Shown: positions 50,774 through 59,348, numbered from the stretch's first letter. The stretch is 64,000 nt of DNA from Bacillota bacterium (GCA_023426125.1 JAFABI010000073.1:124001-188000); one strand, 5' to 3'. A program made the numbers and translations. Notes: generated by a model from the letters alone, not told the origin.

Positions 50774-52519
50774 TCATATGCTCCACTCCTCGGCAGCCTG
50801 ACGAATGGACAGAAACTTCCTGTAGATACCTTCCTGCGCCATAAGCTCCTCATGTGTACCTCTCTGGGCGATCCGCCCTCCGTCCATCACCAGGATCTGG
50901 TCCACATTCCGGATGGTAGCAAGCCGGTGCGCGATGATCACAATGGTCTTTCCACTGGTCAGGGCGCTGATGGCCTCCTGAATATGCCGCTCATTTTCCG
51001 GGTCGACGCTTGCCGTCGCCTCATCGAGAATGACGACGGGGGCGTCCTTTAGAATCGCCCGGGCGATGGAAATACGCTGTTTCTCGCCGCCTGAAAGAGA
51101 GGAACCTCCCTCCCCGATCACCGTGTCATACCCATCGGGCAATTCCATGATGAAGTCGTGGCAGCGCGCCGTCCTGGCAGCCCGGATGATCTCTTCGTCC
51201 GCAGCTCCCGGCTTTCCAAAGCCGATATTGTTTTTTACCGTATCGTGGAACAGGTATACGTTTTGGAATACCATACTGATATTTTTCAGCAGGCTGTCAC
51301 AGGTAAATTCCCGCACATCCACACCGCCTACCGTTATTTTCCCGGAAGCCGCATCGTAAAAACGCGCCATGAGATTGCACAGCGTCGTCTTGCCGCTGCC
51401 GGAGGGTCCGACAATGGCAGTGGTGGTGTTTTGCGGAATAACAAAGGACACGTCTTTGATGACCTCCTGCCGGCCATATCCGAAAGAAACGCCGTCAAAT
51501 TCAATGTCATAGGAATCAATGGATTGATCCTTTCCGTCTCTGTCGATAAACTCCGCCTGCCGGATCCGCTTCAGCTTTTCAAGGGTGGAATCGATTATGC
51601 CCAGTACATGCGCCGCATCGTTCACGGATTCTACCTGGCCGAAGATCGTGAAGGAGAACATCGCCATCATCAACAGGATGGGCAGTTCCATCCGCCCACC
51701 CATCACAAACCAGGCCGAAACGGTCACAAGGAGCACGGAAGCCACCTTCAGTGCCAGCAGATGCAGACAATTAAAAGGTACAAACTCTTTTTCAATCCGT
51801 ATGTTTACCCTCTTGCTGTCATGGTAGGCCTTTTTTACCCCTTCAATGGAAATGCTGTCCTGATGGAAGGCCTTGACGACGGCCATGCCGCGGATATATT
51901 CAATGGTGCCTGCAATCATGTCCTCCTGCGCCCTGTGGTTTACAGGCGCGCTCCTTTCGCTCTTCCGGCTGATTCCCCGCAGGAACAGCGCCGATAAAAG
52001 CACGCCGGCTGCCGCAATCAGCGCAATGGGCAGGCTGAAAAACACCAGACACAGGAGGATTGCCAGCACGCTGATATAGCCGTTGACGACGGCGTCAATC
52101 ATTTTCATTCCCATCAGCTCCAGGGTGGAAAGCTCGGTGGTCACCGCCGCGGATACGTCGCCGATGCTGTTTTCCGAAAAATATCCCATCGGGACCCGCT
52201 TTAGTATGCCGCCAATCTCTATGCGCTGCTCCGCCGCCACCTCATGACCGATGCTTTCCTGCGCCTTCGCACGTAAATAGGAGAAAAGGAAGCGCAGCAG
52301 TACAAGCACGACAATAGCAGCCAGCATCAGCCATGGAAAATCCGGCTGCATTTCCTTTTCGCCCCGCATATCGGCAATCACCTGATTCAGCGCATAAGCC
52401 GCCGCCATGATAGGCATGGCGGCGAAAGCCGTCGCCAAAAACGAATAGACGAATCCGGCAAAAAGTCTCCTTTTGTATGTACCGGTCCAGCGTATGATCC
52501 TCCGAAGGGTATTAAACAT
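50774..52519 (-). CDS. ABC transporter, fused membrane-ATPase half-transporter (pair B, second subunit)
   Basis: A 581-residue half-transporter starting MFNTLRRIIRWTG. It has six helices, then GPSGSGKTTLCNLMARFY, MVFQNVYLFHDTVKNNIGFG, LSGGEKQRISIARAIL and VVILDEATASVDPENE, a canonical ATPase. A much longer open frame upstream (100 Arg-rich codons) is only the antisense-like shift of the preceding gene; the ATG at 52519 fits the family and overlaps that gene by eight bases. Forms the partner of the 594-residue protein upstream. It resembles the second subunit of pair A. Confidence 0.88.
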   Translation of the reverse strand: MFNTLRRIIRWTGTYKRRLFAGFVYSFLATAFAAMPIMAAAYALNQVIADMRGEKEMQPDFPWLMLAAIVVLVLLRFLFSYLRAKAQESIGHEVAAEQRIEIGGILKRVPMGYFSENSIGDVSAAVTTELSTLELMGMKMIDAVVNGYISVLAILLCLVFFSLPIALIAAAGVLLSALFLRGISRKSERSAPVNHRAQEDMIAGTIEYIRGMAVVKAFHQDSISIEGVKKAYHDSKRVNIRIEKEFVPFNCLHLLALKVASVLLVTVSAWFVMGGRMELPILLMMAMFSFTIFGQVESVNDAAHVLGIIDSTLEKLKRIRQAEFIDRDGKDQSIDSYDIEFDGVSFGYGRQEVIKDVSFVIPQNTTTAIVGPSGSGKTTLCNLMARFYDAASGKITVGGVDVREFTCDSLLKNISMVFQNVYLFHDTVKNNIGFGKPGAADEEIIRAARTARCHDFIMELPDGYDTVIGEGGSSLSGGEKQRISIARAILKDAPVVILDEATASVDPENERHIQEAISALTSGKTIVIIAHRLATIRNVDQILVMDGGRIAQRGTHEELMAQEGIYRKFLSIRQAAEEWSI

Positions 52520-54296
52520 GCGCCTCCGCCTCCTTTCTTCCTCCCTCTGCCGCAGACCACGCCTTAGCGCCGATATGCGCCCGCCACATATCCCGGTAGA
52601 GCGGGCAGTTTTCCAGCAATTGCGCCTGCGTTCCCCTCCGGACGACACGCCCCTTTTCCAGAACAATGATCTGTCCCGCGTTTTTGACGGTGGACAGCCG
52701 GTGTGCGATGACCAGCAGTGTCTTCCCACGGGCCAGCGCCGCGATGGACTTTTGTATTTTGTCTTCGTTCTCCGGATCCGTAAAGGCCGTCGCCTCGTCC
52801 AAAAGGACGATGGGGGCATTTTTCAGGATGGTCCTGGCAATGGCGATCCGCTGCTTCTCCCCGCCGGAAAGCCGTTTTCCCGCCTCTCCCGCAGGGGTGT
52901 CGTATCCCTTTTCAAGCCGGAGGATGAATTCGTCGCAGCAGGCCGCCTTTGCCGCGCCCATCACCTCTTCATCGGTAGCGGAGGGCTTTCCCAGGCGGAT
53001 ATTTTCTTTTAACGAGCAATTGAACAGAAAATTGTCCTGCGTCACATAGCTGATCAATTCTGCAAGCTGCGCCAGAGGGATTTCGCGGACGTCCCTGCCG
53101 CCGACGGTAATGCTGCCGCCCGTCACGTCCCAGAAACGGGCGATCAGACGGGCCACGGTGGACTTGCCTCCTCCCGACGGCCCTACAAGAGCGGAGAAGC
53201 TTCCCTGCGGCAGCCGGAGATCGACGCCGTGAAGCACGTCGGCCGTTCCCGCTTCACCGTAGGAAAAGAAAACGTTCTTCAGCTCAACGCCATATCCTGA
53301 AAGAGCCACTCTCTCCTTTGCATCCGGGAGCTCCGGCAGGTTTAGCAGTTTGTCGACGTCCCGGATGGAATACTCCATGGCTTTGGCGTCGTTGACAAAG
53401 ACTGTAAATTTCATCAGGGGGGTCACAATACCCATGGACAGGATCAGGCATATCGCCAACTCGGGCGGGGTCAGGCTGCCCTTCAGGTAAAGCGCAATTC
53501 CGGCGGGCAGTGTACCCAACAAAGTGGAGGGCAGGAGGGAAAGACTGAGGTTCATCAGCGCCCAGGTGCTTTCAAACCACGCCATGGTATAATCCCTGAA
53601 AGAGCTCACCGCTTTTGTGAATTTCTCATAAGAGGTTGCGGATTGGTTAAATGCCTTGATTACTTCGATCCCTTCCACATATTCCACAATGACGCTGTTT
53701 ACATAATTGCTCGCCTTCATGTAAGCCTCATACTGTTTGTTGAAGCTTTTCATCCCCACGGCAAGAAATACGCCCGCGACGGGCGTGGTGATCAAAGTCG
53801 CCAGCGCCATGCGCCAGTCGATGGCGCAAAGGTAGATAAAAACACCAACCGGCAAAAGCAGATTGGATATCATTTCCGGAATGACGTGGGCCAATGGAAT
53901 CTCGATTGCTTCCACACGGTCCACAATGATATTTTTAAATTTGCCCGCAGTTTCGTTGAGGACGGTGCCCAGAGGCGCCTTCATCAGGCGGTCGGCGATT
54001 TTCAGCCGGATCGCCTCTAAAATCATATAGGCCGAGATATGGGATAAAGTCGTGGAAATACCGTAGAACAATAATTTGACCATATGCCCTGCCAGACAGA
54101 ACGCTGACCAGAACAAAACCTCATTCAACACGGGAGTCTCCCGAATAAACATGGAAATAATCCGATAAACGCCGAAATACGGTACAATGCCTGCAGCCAC
54201 GCTTATTATGGCACAAAGGACGGATAGAAACATTTTTCCTTTGCATCCCGACGCAAAGGAAAAAAGGGTGGCAACCCAGTTTTTTTTCTTTTTCAT
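52512..54296 (-). CDS. ABC transporter, fused membrane-ATPase half-transporter (pair B, first subunit)
   Basis: A 594-residue half-transporter with six helices and an ATPase domain: GPSGGGKSTVARLIARFW, YVTQDNFLFNCSLKENIRLG, LSGGEKQRIAIARTIL, IVLLDEATAFTDPENE. The AFTDPENE variant after Walker B matches YbtP-type siderophore transport subunits, from memory. It follows the AraC gene after a 113-base gap with its own promoter-like sequence and repeated GTTGAC hexamers. A weak ribosome site (AAGGAG, 12 bases away) precedes the ATG. Confidence 0.88.
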   Translation of the reverse strand: MKKKKNWVATLFSFASGCKGKMFLSVLCAIISVAAGIVPYFGVYRIISMFIRETPVLNEVLFWSAFCLAGHMVKLLFYGISTTLSHISAYMILEAIRLKIADRLMKAPLGTVLNETAGKFKNIIVDRVEAIEIPLAHVIPEMISNLLLPVGVFIYLCAIDWRMALATLITTPVAGVFLAVGMKSFNKQYEAYMKASNYVNSVIVEYVEGIEVIKAFNQSATSYEKFTKAVSSFRDYTMAWFESTWALMNLSLSLLPSTLLGTLPAGIALYLKGSLTPPELAICLILSMGIVTPLMKFTVFVNDAKAMEYSIRDVDKLLNLPELPDAKERVALSGYGVELKNVFFSYGEAGTADVLHGVDLRLPQGSFSALVGPSGGGKSTVARLIARFWDVTGGSITVGGRDVREIPLAQLAELISYVTQDNFLFNCSLKENIRLGKPSATDEEVMGAAKAACCDEFILRLEKGYDTPAGEAGKRLSGGEKQRIAIARTILKNAPIVLLDEATAFTDPENEDKIQKSIAALARGKTLLVIAHRLSTVKNAGQIIVLEKGRVVRRGTQAQLLENCPLYRDMWRAHIGAKAWSAAEGGRKEAEAHV

Positions 54297-54318
54297 ACGA
54301 CACGGTTACTCCTTTCTA

Positions 54319-54348
54319 AAACAATACAGCCCGGTCAACAATGTCAAC
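54319..54348 (-). promoter_or_regulatory. Promoter-like region with tandem GTTGAC hexamers upstream of pair B
   Basis: On the minus strand GTTGAC occurs twice nine bases apart (54343-54348 and 54334-54339). The first contains a -35 box, TTGACA (54342-54347), followed at 17 bases by TTGTTT, or at 15 bases by TATTGT. Tandem hexamers beside an AraC gene are a plausible activator site. Confidence 0.4.
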
Positions 54349-54409
54349 CAGGCTTATTATAGGATAACCGTCCTTTTATTTCCGCTCTGTACGGGCCGTT
54401 CTGTCCCGT

Positions 54410-55366
54410 TCAGACAAAGGATTTCCGGTATTCCAGGGGGGACTTCCCCATTACATCCTTAAAGGCAACGGCAAATTTGCTGGGGCTGTCATAGCCTACC
54501 CGCCCGGCAATCTCCGCAACGCTCTCCCCTCTGTCGGTGCGAAGCAGCACCGCCGCCTGATTCATGCGGTAGGTACGCAGGTAGGCAAATACTGACGTTC
54601 CATAAACGCCCTTAAAGCAGGTTTTCATGGAAGTGAGCGGGATATCGAACCTGGCAGACAGCTCCTCCAGCGTATGGTGCTTTTCCAGGTCGGCCGTCAT
54701 AAACGCCTGGATCGCCTTGATTTTCTCCACCTGGGATTTATAGAAATAAGGGCGTTCCTCATAATCCGCCGGAATTTCCAGGGCATCCAGATAGGTCAGA
54801 AGCTCCAGGACCTTGATCTTGAAATAAGTTTTCCGGATACGGTCCGGGACCGTATACAGCTCGTTAAAGATGTGTTCAATGGCGCTTTCATTGCGGACAA
54901 TGTACAGGCTTTTCTCCGCGAAATACTTTCGTTTCAGCGCATACAGGTCGATGGAAAAACCGCTCAATTCCGCTGCCAGGGTTTTTGCCGCCTGCTCCAT
55001 GTATAGCGCGACGGTGATGCCGTGGTAATGGTGCAAAGGAAATTCGAAGTGCGTATCGTGCCCTTTCCGGTTATCGATTTTCAAGTCTCCCGCCTCAATA
55101 TAGGAGTATGCTCCGTTGTCCATATCCTGTTCGATGCGCCCCTCCCTGCAATGGTCGATACAAAATATGTCCACACCGGCTTGGAACTCGGAGTCGCAGC
55201 TTTGCATGTGAAAATCGTTATAAATCAGATAGGCGCCGGGGAATACGGCATACCCGGTCATCACGCCTTCGCCGGTCCGGTCCTTCATTTGATAAACCGC
55301 GCGGTCTTCATCCTCGATAACAGCAGATATGTTATTTCCATACAATGCCATGTCGTTCCTCAGCAT
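54410..55366 (-). CDS. AraC-family transcriptional regulator
   Basis: A 318-residue regulator. The C-terminal 100 residues hold the two AraC helix-turn-helix units: HHTLEELSARFDIPLTSMK and ESVAEIAGRVGYDSPSKFAV, ending GKSPLEYRKSF. The N-terminal 200 residues are an effector domain with His-rich turns (HFEFPLHHYHGITVALYM). The ATG at 55366 lies ten bases after AGGAG; the GTG three codons upstream is too close to it. It sits between the ECF genes and pair B. AraC regulators of siderophore uptake (YbtA, PchR type) have this neighbourhood. Confidence 0.9.
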   Translation of the reverse strand: MLRNDMALYGNNISAVIEDEDRAVYQMKDRTGEGVMTGYAVFPGAYLIYNDFHMQSCDSEFQAGVDIFCIDHCREGRIEQDMDNGAYSYIEAGDLKIDNRKGHDTHFEFPLHHYHGITVALYMEQAAKTLAAELSGFSIDLYALKRKYFAEKSLYIVRNESAIEHIFNELYTVPDRIRKTYFKIKVLELLTYLDALEIPADYEERPYFYKSQVEKIKAIQAFMTADLEKHHTLEELSARFDIPLTSMKTCFKGVYGTSVFAYLRTYRMNQAAVLLRTDRGESVAEIAGRVGYDSPSKFAVAFKDVMGKSPLEYRKSFV

Positions 55367-55380
55367 GGGCTCCACGTCTC

Positions 55381-56781
55381 CTATCTGTCGCTCTTCCCCG
55401 CAAGTGCGACGGTTTTATCACAGACACAGTCTAAAAACTCCATATCATGGCTGACAACCAAAACGATGCGCCGCTCTTCGGCGAGCTTTTTGATCATCCC
55501 GCGGACCACCATCATATGCTCATAATCGAGGCCGCTGGTGGGCTCGTCAAAAATGAGGATTCTTTTATCGGTCAAAACGCCGCAGGCGATGGCAAGGCGC
55601 TGTTTTTGCCCGCCGGACAAAGCCATGGGGTGGCTGTCCTTCAGAGAATATAAATCAAATGCCCGCAGAACGGCTTCGATCTCCCGTCCGCCGTTATGGG
55701 AGACAGACAGCTCGCACTCGTTCCATACGCTGTCGCTGAACAACTGGTGATTGACATCCTGCATGACGCAGAAGCACGCCCTGTTTCTCTGCCGCCGTGT
55801 CATCGCCCTGCCGTCGAGGCATACGGAACCGCTTTTTTCCTTTATCAGCCCGCAAAGGCAGCGTATCAAGGTGCTTTTGCCCACCCCGTTGTTGCCTGTG
55901 ATCCCCACGATTTTACCGCTCACCGCTGAAAAGCACACACGGTCAAGGACACGGCTGCTCTTGAACTCACAGCAAAGCTCCCTGGCTGCAAGCTCACTGC
56001 CCGCTTCACGGCACAGGGCGCCGGCGGACGTACGCAGAGTCCCTCTGTGAAGGGTGCGCAGGCCCATCTTTACCCGCTGTTCCTCGGAGAGGGCCAAAAA
56101 TTCCTCCCGGGAATAAATGCGCACGATTTCTCCGTCTTCCATATAGACCGCCCGGTCAATCAGACCGGTAAGAAAATACAGCCTGTGTTCTGCAATCAGG
56201 ATGGTCTTTCCCTGCCGTTTGACCTCCCCCAGCTGCAGCTTCAGTATCTCAACGGCTTCTCCATCCAGATTGGCGGTGGGCTCGTCCAGGACATAGATGT
56301 CGGGATTCATTCCGTAGACCGAGGCAAAGGCAAGCGCCTGCTTCTCGCCCCCGGACAGGGTGAAAATGCTCCGGTGCTCCAGCCGCCGGATTTTCAGTTC
56401 TTCAACGGTGGCTTTCAGCCTTTTGCGCATAAAATCCGGATGCGCGCCTGTATTCTCAAGTCCAAAGGCAAGCTCGGCATCGGTATCGAGGTTAAAAAAT
56501 TGCGATTTTGGGTTTTGAAATACCGATCCGATTCTTTTGGACAGTTCATACATTTCCGTCCGGGCAACTTCCATCCCCGCAGCGACGACCTCCCCCTCCA
56601 GTCGGCCGTTTTCCGTAAAATGCGGGATAAGGCCGTTTACAAGCCTGGTGAGCGTCGTTTTCCCGCAGCCGCTTTTCCCGCAGAGCAACACGCATTCGCC
56701 GGCAGCGACCTGCAAATTAATATTTTTCAGCGTATCTTTTTCATTGTTATAGCCAAAGGATACATTCCTTATACTGATCAT
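55381..56781 (-). CDS. ECF transporter double ATPase (fused EcfA-EcfA')
   Basis: A 466-residue protein with two complete ATPase domains. The first has LCGKSGCGKTTLTRLVNGL, LSGGEKQALAFASVYG and IYVLDEPTANLDGE; the second has ITGNNGVGKSTLIRCLCGL, LSGGQKQRLAIACGVL and ILIFDEPTSGLDYE. Energy-coupling-factor importers normally use two separate ATPases; fused versions belong to the group I-like or dedicated systems. It works with the EcfT and S-component genes directly upstream. The ATG at 56781 follows GAGG at six bases and overlaps the EcfT gene end. Confidence 0.92.
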   Translation of the reverse strand: MISIRNVSFGYNNEKDTLKNINLQVAAGECVLLCGKSGCGKTTLTRLVNGLIPHFTENGRLEGEVVAAGMEVARTEMYELSKRIGSVFQNPKSQFFNLDTDAELAFGLENTGAHPDFMRKRLKATVEELKIRRLEHRSIFTLSGGEKQALAFASVYGMNPDIYVLDEPTANLDGEAVEILKLQLGEVKRQGKTILIAEHRLYFLTGLIDRAVYMEDGEIVRIYSREEFLALSEEQRVKMGLRTLHRGTLRTSAGALCREAGSELAARELCCEFKSSRVLDRVCFSAVSGKIVGITGNNGVGKSTLIRCLCGLIKEKSGSVCLDGRAMTRRQRNRACFCVMQDVNHQLFSDSVWNECELSVSHNGGREIEAVLRAFDLYSLKDSHPMALSGGQKQRLAIACGVLTDKRILIFDEPTSGLDYEHMMVVRGMIKKLAEERRIVLVVSHDMEFLDCVCDKTVALAGKSDR

Positions 56782-56789
56782 ACCACACC

Positions 56790-57476
56790 TCATCGCAGCC
56801 AGAAAGAGGCCGCCGCAAAAACCATTCCGCCAAGGATGCAGACATAGTCCCGCATACGGAAACGCAGCCCGATGACGCTGGTTTTGGGAGCGGGATTTTC
56901 AATGCCCCTGGTAACGGCTGCGGCACTAAGCTCTTCCGCCGTACTGGCCGCGGAAAACATCAAGGGAACAATATACGCCTCCACCCTGGCAGCCCCCGTG
57001 ATCCGGCGCAGCTTCATGGCATCCCGGATGTGCCCCGTCTCTTCCCGGATGGCGGGAAAATACCGGAGAGTCACCGAAAGCGGTATGATCAGCTTTTGCG
57101 GGAAATGCCATTCGTGCATGGCCAGGATCAGGTGCCGCATGGGCGTTGTTTTGACAATAAAGGTTCCCATCATAATACAGGAAAACACTTTCCTGCTGTA
57201 GGCCGCAAGGATGGAAAAGGTATCGGCGAAGAATTTGGGGGCCGCCGGAAAGATGACATATTGCAGCGCCAACAGGAATCCGAATGCCAGAATAAACTTC
57301 AGCCCGCTCCCGGGCAGTCCGCAGCACAGGAAAAGGATAAAAAGCGCAGCAACCAGCGAAAACTCCACATAGGGGGAATGCTGCGAAAAGACGGCGACAG
57401 TGACGAAGAGCAACAGCAGAAGCGCCGTTCGGGGATCCAGAAATACCGCCGGCTCGCTCTTGTTTTTTCCCTCCAT
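56790..57476 (-). CDS. ECF transporter transmembrane coupling protein EcfT (CbiQ-like)
   Basis: A 228-residue protein with five to six helices: LLLLLFVTVAVF and LVAALFILFLCCGL near the N-terminus and others at 75-95 and the C-terminus. The conserved coupling-helix motif appears as AARVEAYIVPLMFSAASTAE and AAVTRGIENP, where the Ala-Arg-Gly segment touches the ATPases. It starts three bases after the S-component stop codon. With its neighbours it forms a complete importer. Confidence 0.88.
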   Translation of the reverse strand: MEGKNKSEPAVFLDPRTALLLLLFVTVAVFSQHSPYVEFSLVAALFILFLCCGLPGSGLKFILAFGFLLALQYVIFPAAPKFFADTFSILAAYSRKVFSCIMMGTFIVKTTPMRHLILAMHEWHFPQKLIIPLSVTLRYFPAIREETGHIRDAMKLRRITGAARVEAYIVPLMFSAASTAEELSAAAVTRGIENPAPKTSVIGLRFRMRDYVCILGGMVFAAASFWLR

Positions 57477-57478
57477 GC

Positions 57479-58090
57479 CTATACGATCCCCGCCTTCACG
57501 AAATGCTTCCTGAAGAGGGCCTTCGCTATCAGCGCTCCCACAATTCCAAGAACCACGGGCGCAAGGATCATCACCACAAGCATACCGGAGGTTGCAAGGC
57601 TGGATAAAACGGAGAGATACTCAGCAGACATCCCCTGTTCTGATATCTGCGCGAAGAAGCTGTCCTTAAACAGCCAGATGGGCAGCGGCGAGCCGATCAT
57701 GCCCACCGAGTAGATCGCAAAGGAAATGGCGTTCCCCGTAAAGCTTTTATATTTTGCAGCATAGCGAACTGCCTCCGCAAGCATGCAGGCCGAAGCAAAG
57801 GTAATGAGGATCACCACCGTGAACATGCCCGTCACAAAGTAGATGAGCCCCGTAATGAGCCCCATGATAAGCACCGTCCCCGGTTTCTGCACCTTTGCCG
57901 CCAGGATCATATACGGAACGCCCGTAAAGAGCCCGATCAGCCCCGGCATCAAAATCCACAGAACGGGATGTAAGCCGCCGGCCAGCATAAAGATGAAGTT
58001 AATGACAAAATAGACGGCCGAAAAGATCCCGATGGTAATCAGGTCTTTTCCCTTTAATTTTTTGCTTCCGCTTACCAGTATTTCTGACAT
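57479..58090 (-). CDS. ECF transporter S-component, MptD/Trep_Strep family
   Basis: A 203-residue membrane protein with about five helices. The start GSKKLKGKDLITIGIFSAVY and the block GGLHPVLWILMPGLIGLFTG are typical of the MptD family (TIGR02185), putative substrate-binding S components of ECF importers. GGGAGG precedes the ATG. As operon leader it has operator copy 3 in its promoter. Relatives of this family occur with haem or metal uptake genes in Gram-positive bacteria, but the ligand here is not shown. Confidence 0.85.
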   Translation of the reverse strand: MSEILVSGSKKLKGKDLITIGIFSAVYFVINFIFMLAGGLHPVLWILMPGLIGLFTGVPYMILAAKVQKPGTVLIMGLITGLIYFVTGMFTVVILITFASACMLAEAVRYAAKYKSFTGNAISFAIYSVGMIGSPLPIWLFKDSFFAQISEQGMSAEYLSVLSSLATSGMLVVMILAPVVLGIVGALIAKALFRKHFVKAGIV

Positions 58091-58117
58091 TTTCCCGACC
58101 TCCCGAAAACAATATTA

Positions 58118-58133
58118 GTTAGTCACGTCTAAC
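58118..58133. promoter_or_regulatory. Operator-like palindrome GTTAG-N6-CTAAC, copy 3
   Basis: GTTAGTCACGTCTAAC on the plus strand. On the minus strand, GTTAGACGTGACTAAC runs directly into TAATAT, the probable -10 box of the ECF operon, 28 bases upstream of the S-component ATG. Confidence 0.75.
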
Positions 58134-58333
58134 TTTTAGCATAATAAAACGCTTTCGTTCTTTACTATACTATGCAGATAAAACCTTCTTCCGCTCCAAT
58201 CGGCCGATTCCGTTCCATTTGGACATTTATTTCGCCGGAGCTGAGATTGCTTCGTCGCAAGCTCCTCACAATTTGTCAGGTGTGTGCACAAGTTACCGGA
58301 TAGGAGCATGTCTTTGCTGTGAAACTCCTATTC

Positions 58334-58410
58334 TGTAGAGGCACGCATTGCGCGTCCGCATATGCAATCTATGTCAAACAGCTACCGGACGGCCAATGGC
58401 CGCCCCTACA
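58334..58410. repeat. 77-bp inverted-repeat element, reverse orientation
   Basis: Begins TGTAGAGGCACGCATTGCG and ends GGCCGCCCCTACA. Read on the minus strand it matches the 50531 copy closely, including AATGGCC and GCTGTTTGACATAGATTGCA. The surrounding gap (58134-58469) shows no gene. Confidence 0.8.
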
Positions 58411-58469
58411 AACAAGTTTCCACACGGATGTTATTTACGTGAAGCTGTACTAAGGATAAGTGCGGACTC

Positions 58470-59078
58470 CTAATAGAATTGTATGATTTTAGTGGGGTCG
58501 GATATATTTTTGAAGAAGCTTGAAACGCCTTGAAAAAGCAGCTTTGAAAGCAGTTCTGCCATTTGTTGCGTGGACTCGACCGTTCCGTCCTGTATCCATT
58601 TCTGGAGAATTTCCAGGGCCCCTGCAATAATAAAGCGCTGAAGATACTCCGAGGTCCGCGGATCGAGGCTCTGATCGCTCTTAAGATTTGAGATGATCTG
58701 TCTTTGCGCGAGAGACAGGATATCTCTTTGAAATTCGGAATCACCGTTTTCACTCAGGAGAACCCGGAACAAATCCACATTTTTAGCCGCATATTCCAGG
58801 AGCTGCTTTAAAATCGCTACGGTATCCACCGGGTCGGTCATGGTATGCATGTCGATATAATTCTCAAATTCCGTAATGACTTCCTGCTCCAGCTGCCGGA
58901 GCAAATCGAATTGATCGTTATAATGCGCATAAAAGGTGCTCCGGTTGATATCCGCGTCTTCACAGAGCATTTTAACGGATATTTTTGAAATGGAATAGTT
59001 CTTCATCAGCTTTATCAGACTTCCTTTTAAAAGCAGCGTCGTATACTTCACCCTTCGATCCATTTTTTCGGTTTTCAT
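58470..59078 (-). CDS. TetR-family transcriptional regulator 3
   Basis: A 202-residue repressor with the DhaS-like helix-turn-helix ISKISVKMLCEDADINRSTF then YAHYNDQFDLLRQLE. It is transcribed away from the ATPase-permease-MFP operon at 59349. The 270-base divergent region contains several TGTTGG-type half-sites, so it most likely represses the neighbouring efflux operon and itself. The inducer is unknown. Confidence 0.9.
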   Translation of the reverse strand: MKTEKMDRRVKYTTLLLKGSLIKLMKNYSISKISVKMLCEDADINRSTFYAHYNDQFDLLRQLEQEVITEFENYIDMHTMTDPVDTVAILKQLLEYAAKNVDLFRVLLSENGDSEFQRDILSLAQRQIISNLKSDQSLDPRTSEYLQRFIIAGALEILQKWIQDGTVESTQQMAELLSKLLFQGVSSFFKNISDPTKIIQFY

Positions 59079-59164
59079 ATCTACCTCGTATAAATTGTTA
59101 AATTTTTATAAATTGCCGACAGTTCCGTACAAAAATGTAGTGCATACCACAAGATTGAGAAAAT

Positions 59165-59183
59165 TGTTGGTTGTAATCCAACA
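59165..59183. promoter_or_regulatory. TetR 3 operator candidate, site 1
   Basis: TGTTGGTTGTAATCCAACA, a perfect six-base inverted repeat with seven-base spacer. A TATATT box follows at promoter distance on the plus strand. Confidence 0.55.
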
Positions 59184-59210
59184 CGTTGTATATTATACTA
59201 CAGTTCAAAT

Positions 59211-59236
59211 GATATATCAACACTATGTTGGATATC
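59211..59236. promoter_or_regulatory. TetR 3 operator candidate, site 2
   Basis: GATATATCAACA and TGTTGGATATC form an inverted repeat with a three-base centre and one unpaired base. The half-site TGTTGGATAT recurs exactly at 59301-59310, just upstream of the ATPase gene. Confidence 0.5.
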
Positions 59237-59348
59237 GATGCTGTAAAAAAATTATGGCATATAAATTTCCCATAATTTTTTTTTCAGTATCCTGGATATC
59301 TGTTGGATATTGGATATATGACTTCGGGTGTACAAGGTGAGAAAATCG

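Noticed and set aside
52520..52819. 100-codon Arg-rich extension at the N-terminus of the pair B second subunit
   Set aside because: It overlaps the end of the preceding ABC gene in another frame, has no ribosome site and no similarity to the family; the ATG at 52519 fits.
54255..54285. AGGGTGGCAACCC, resembling the T-box antiterminator sequence
   Set aside because: It is inside the start of a pair B gene and read in the wrong orientation for its leader; no specifier hairpin or upstream T-box parts.
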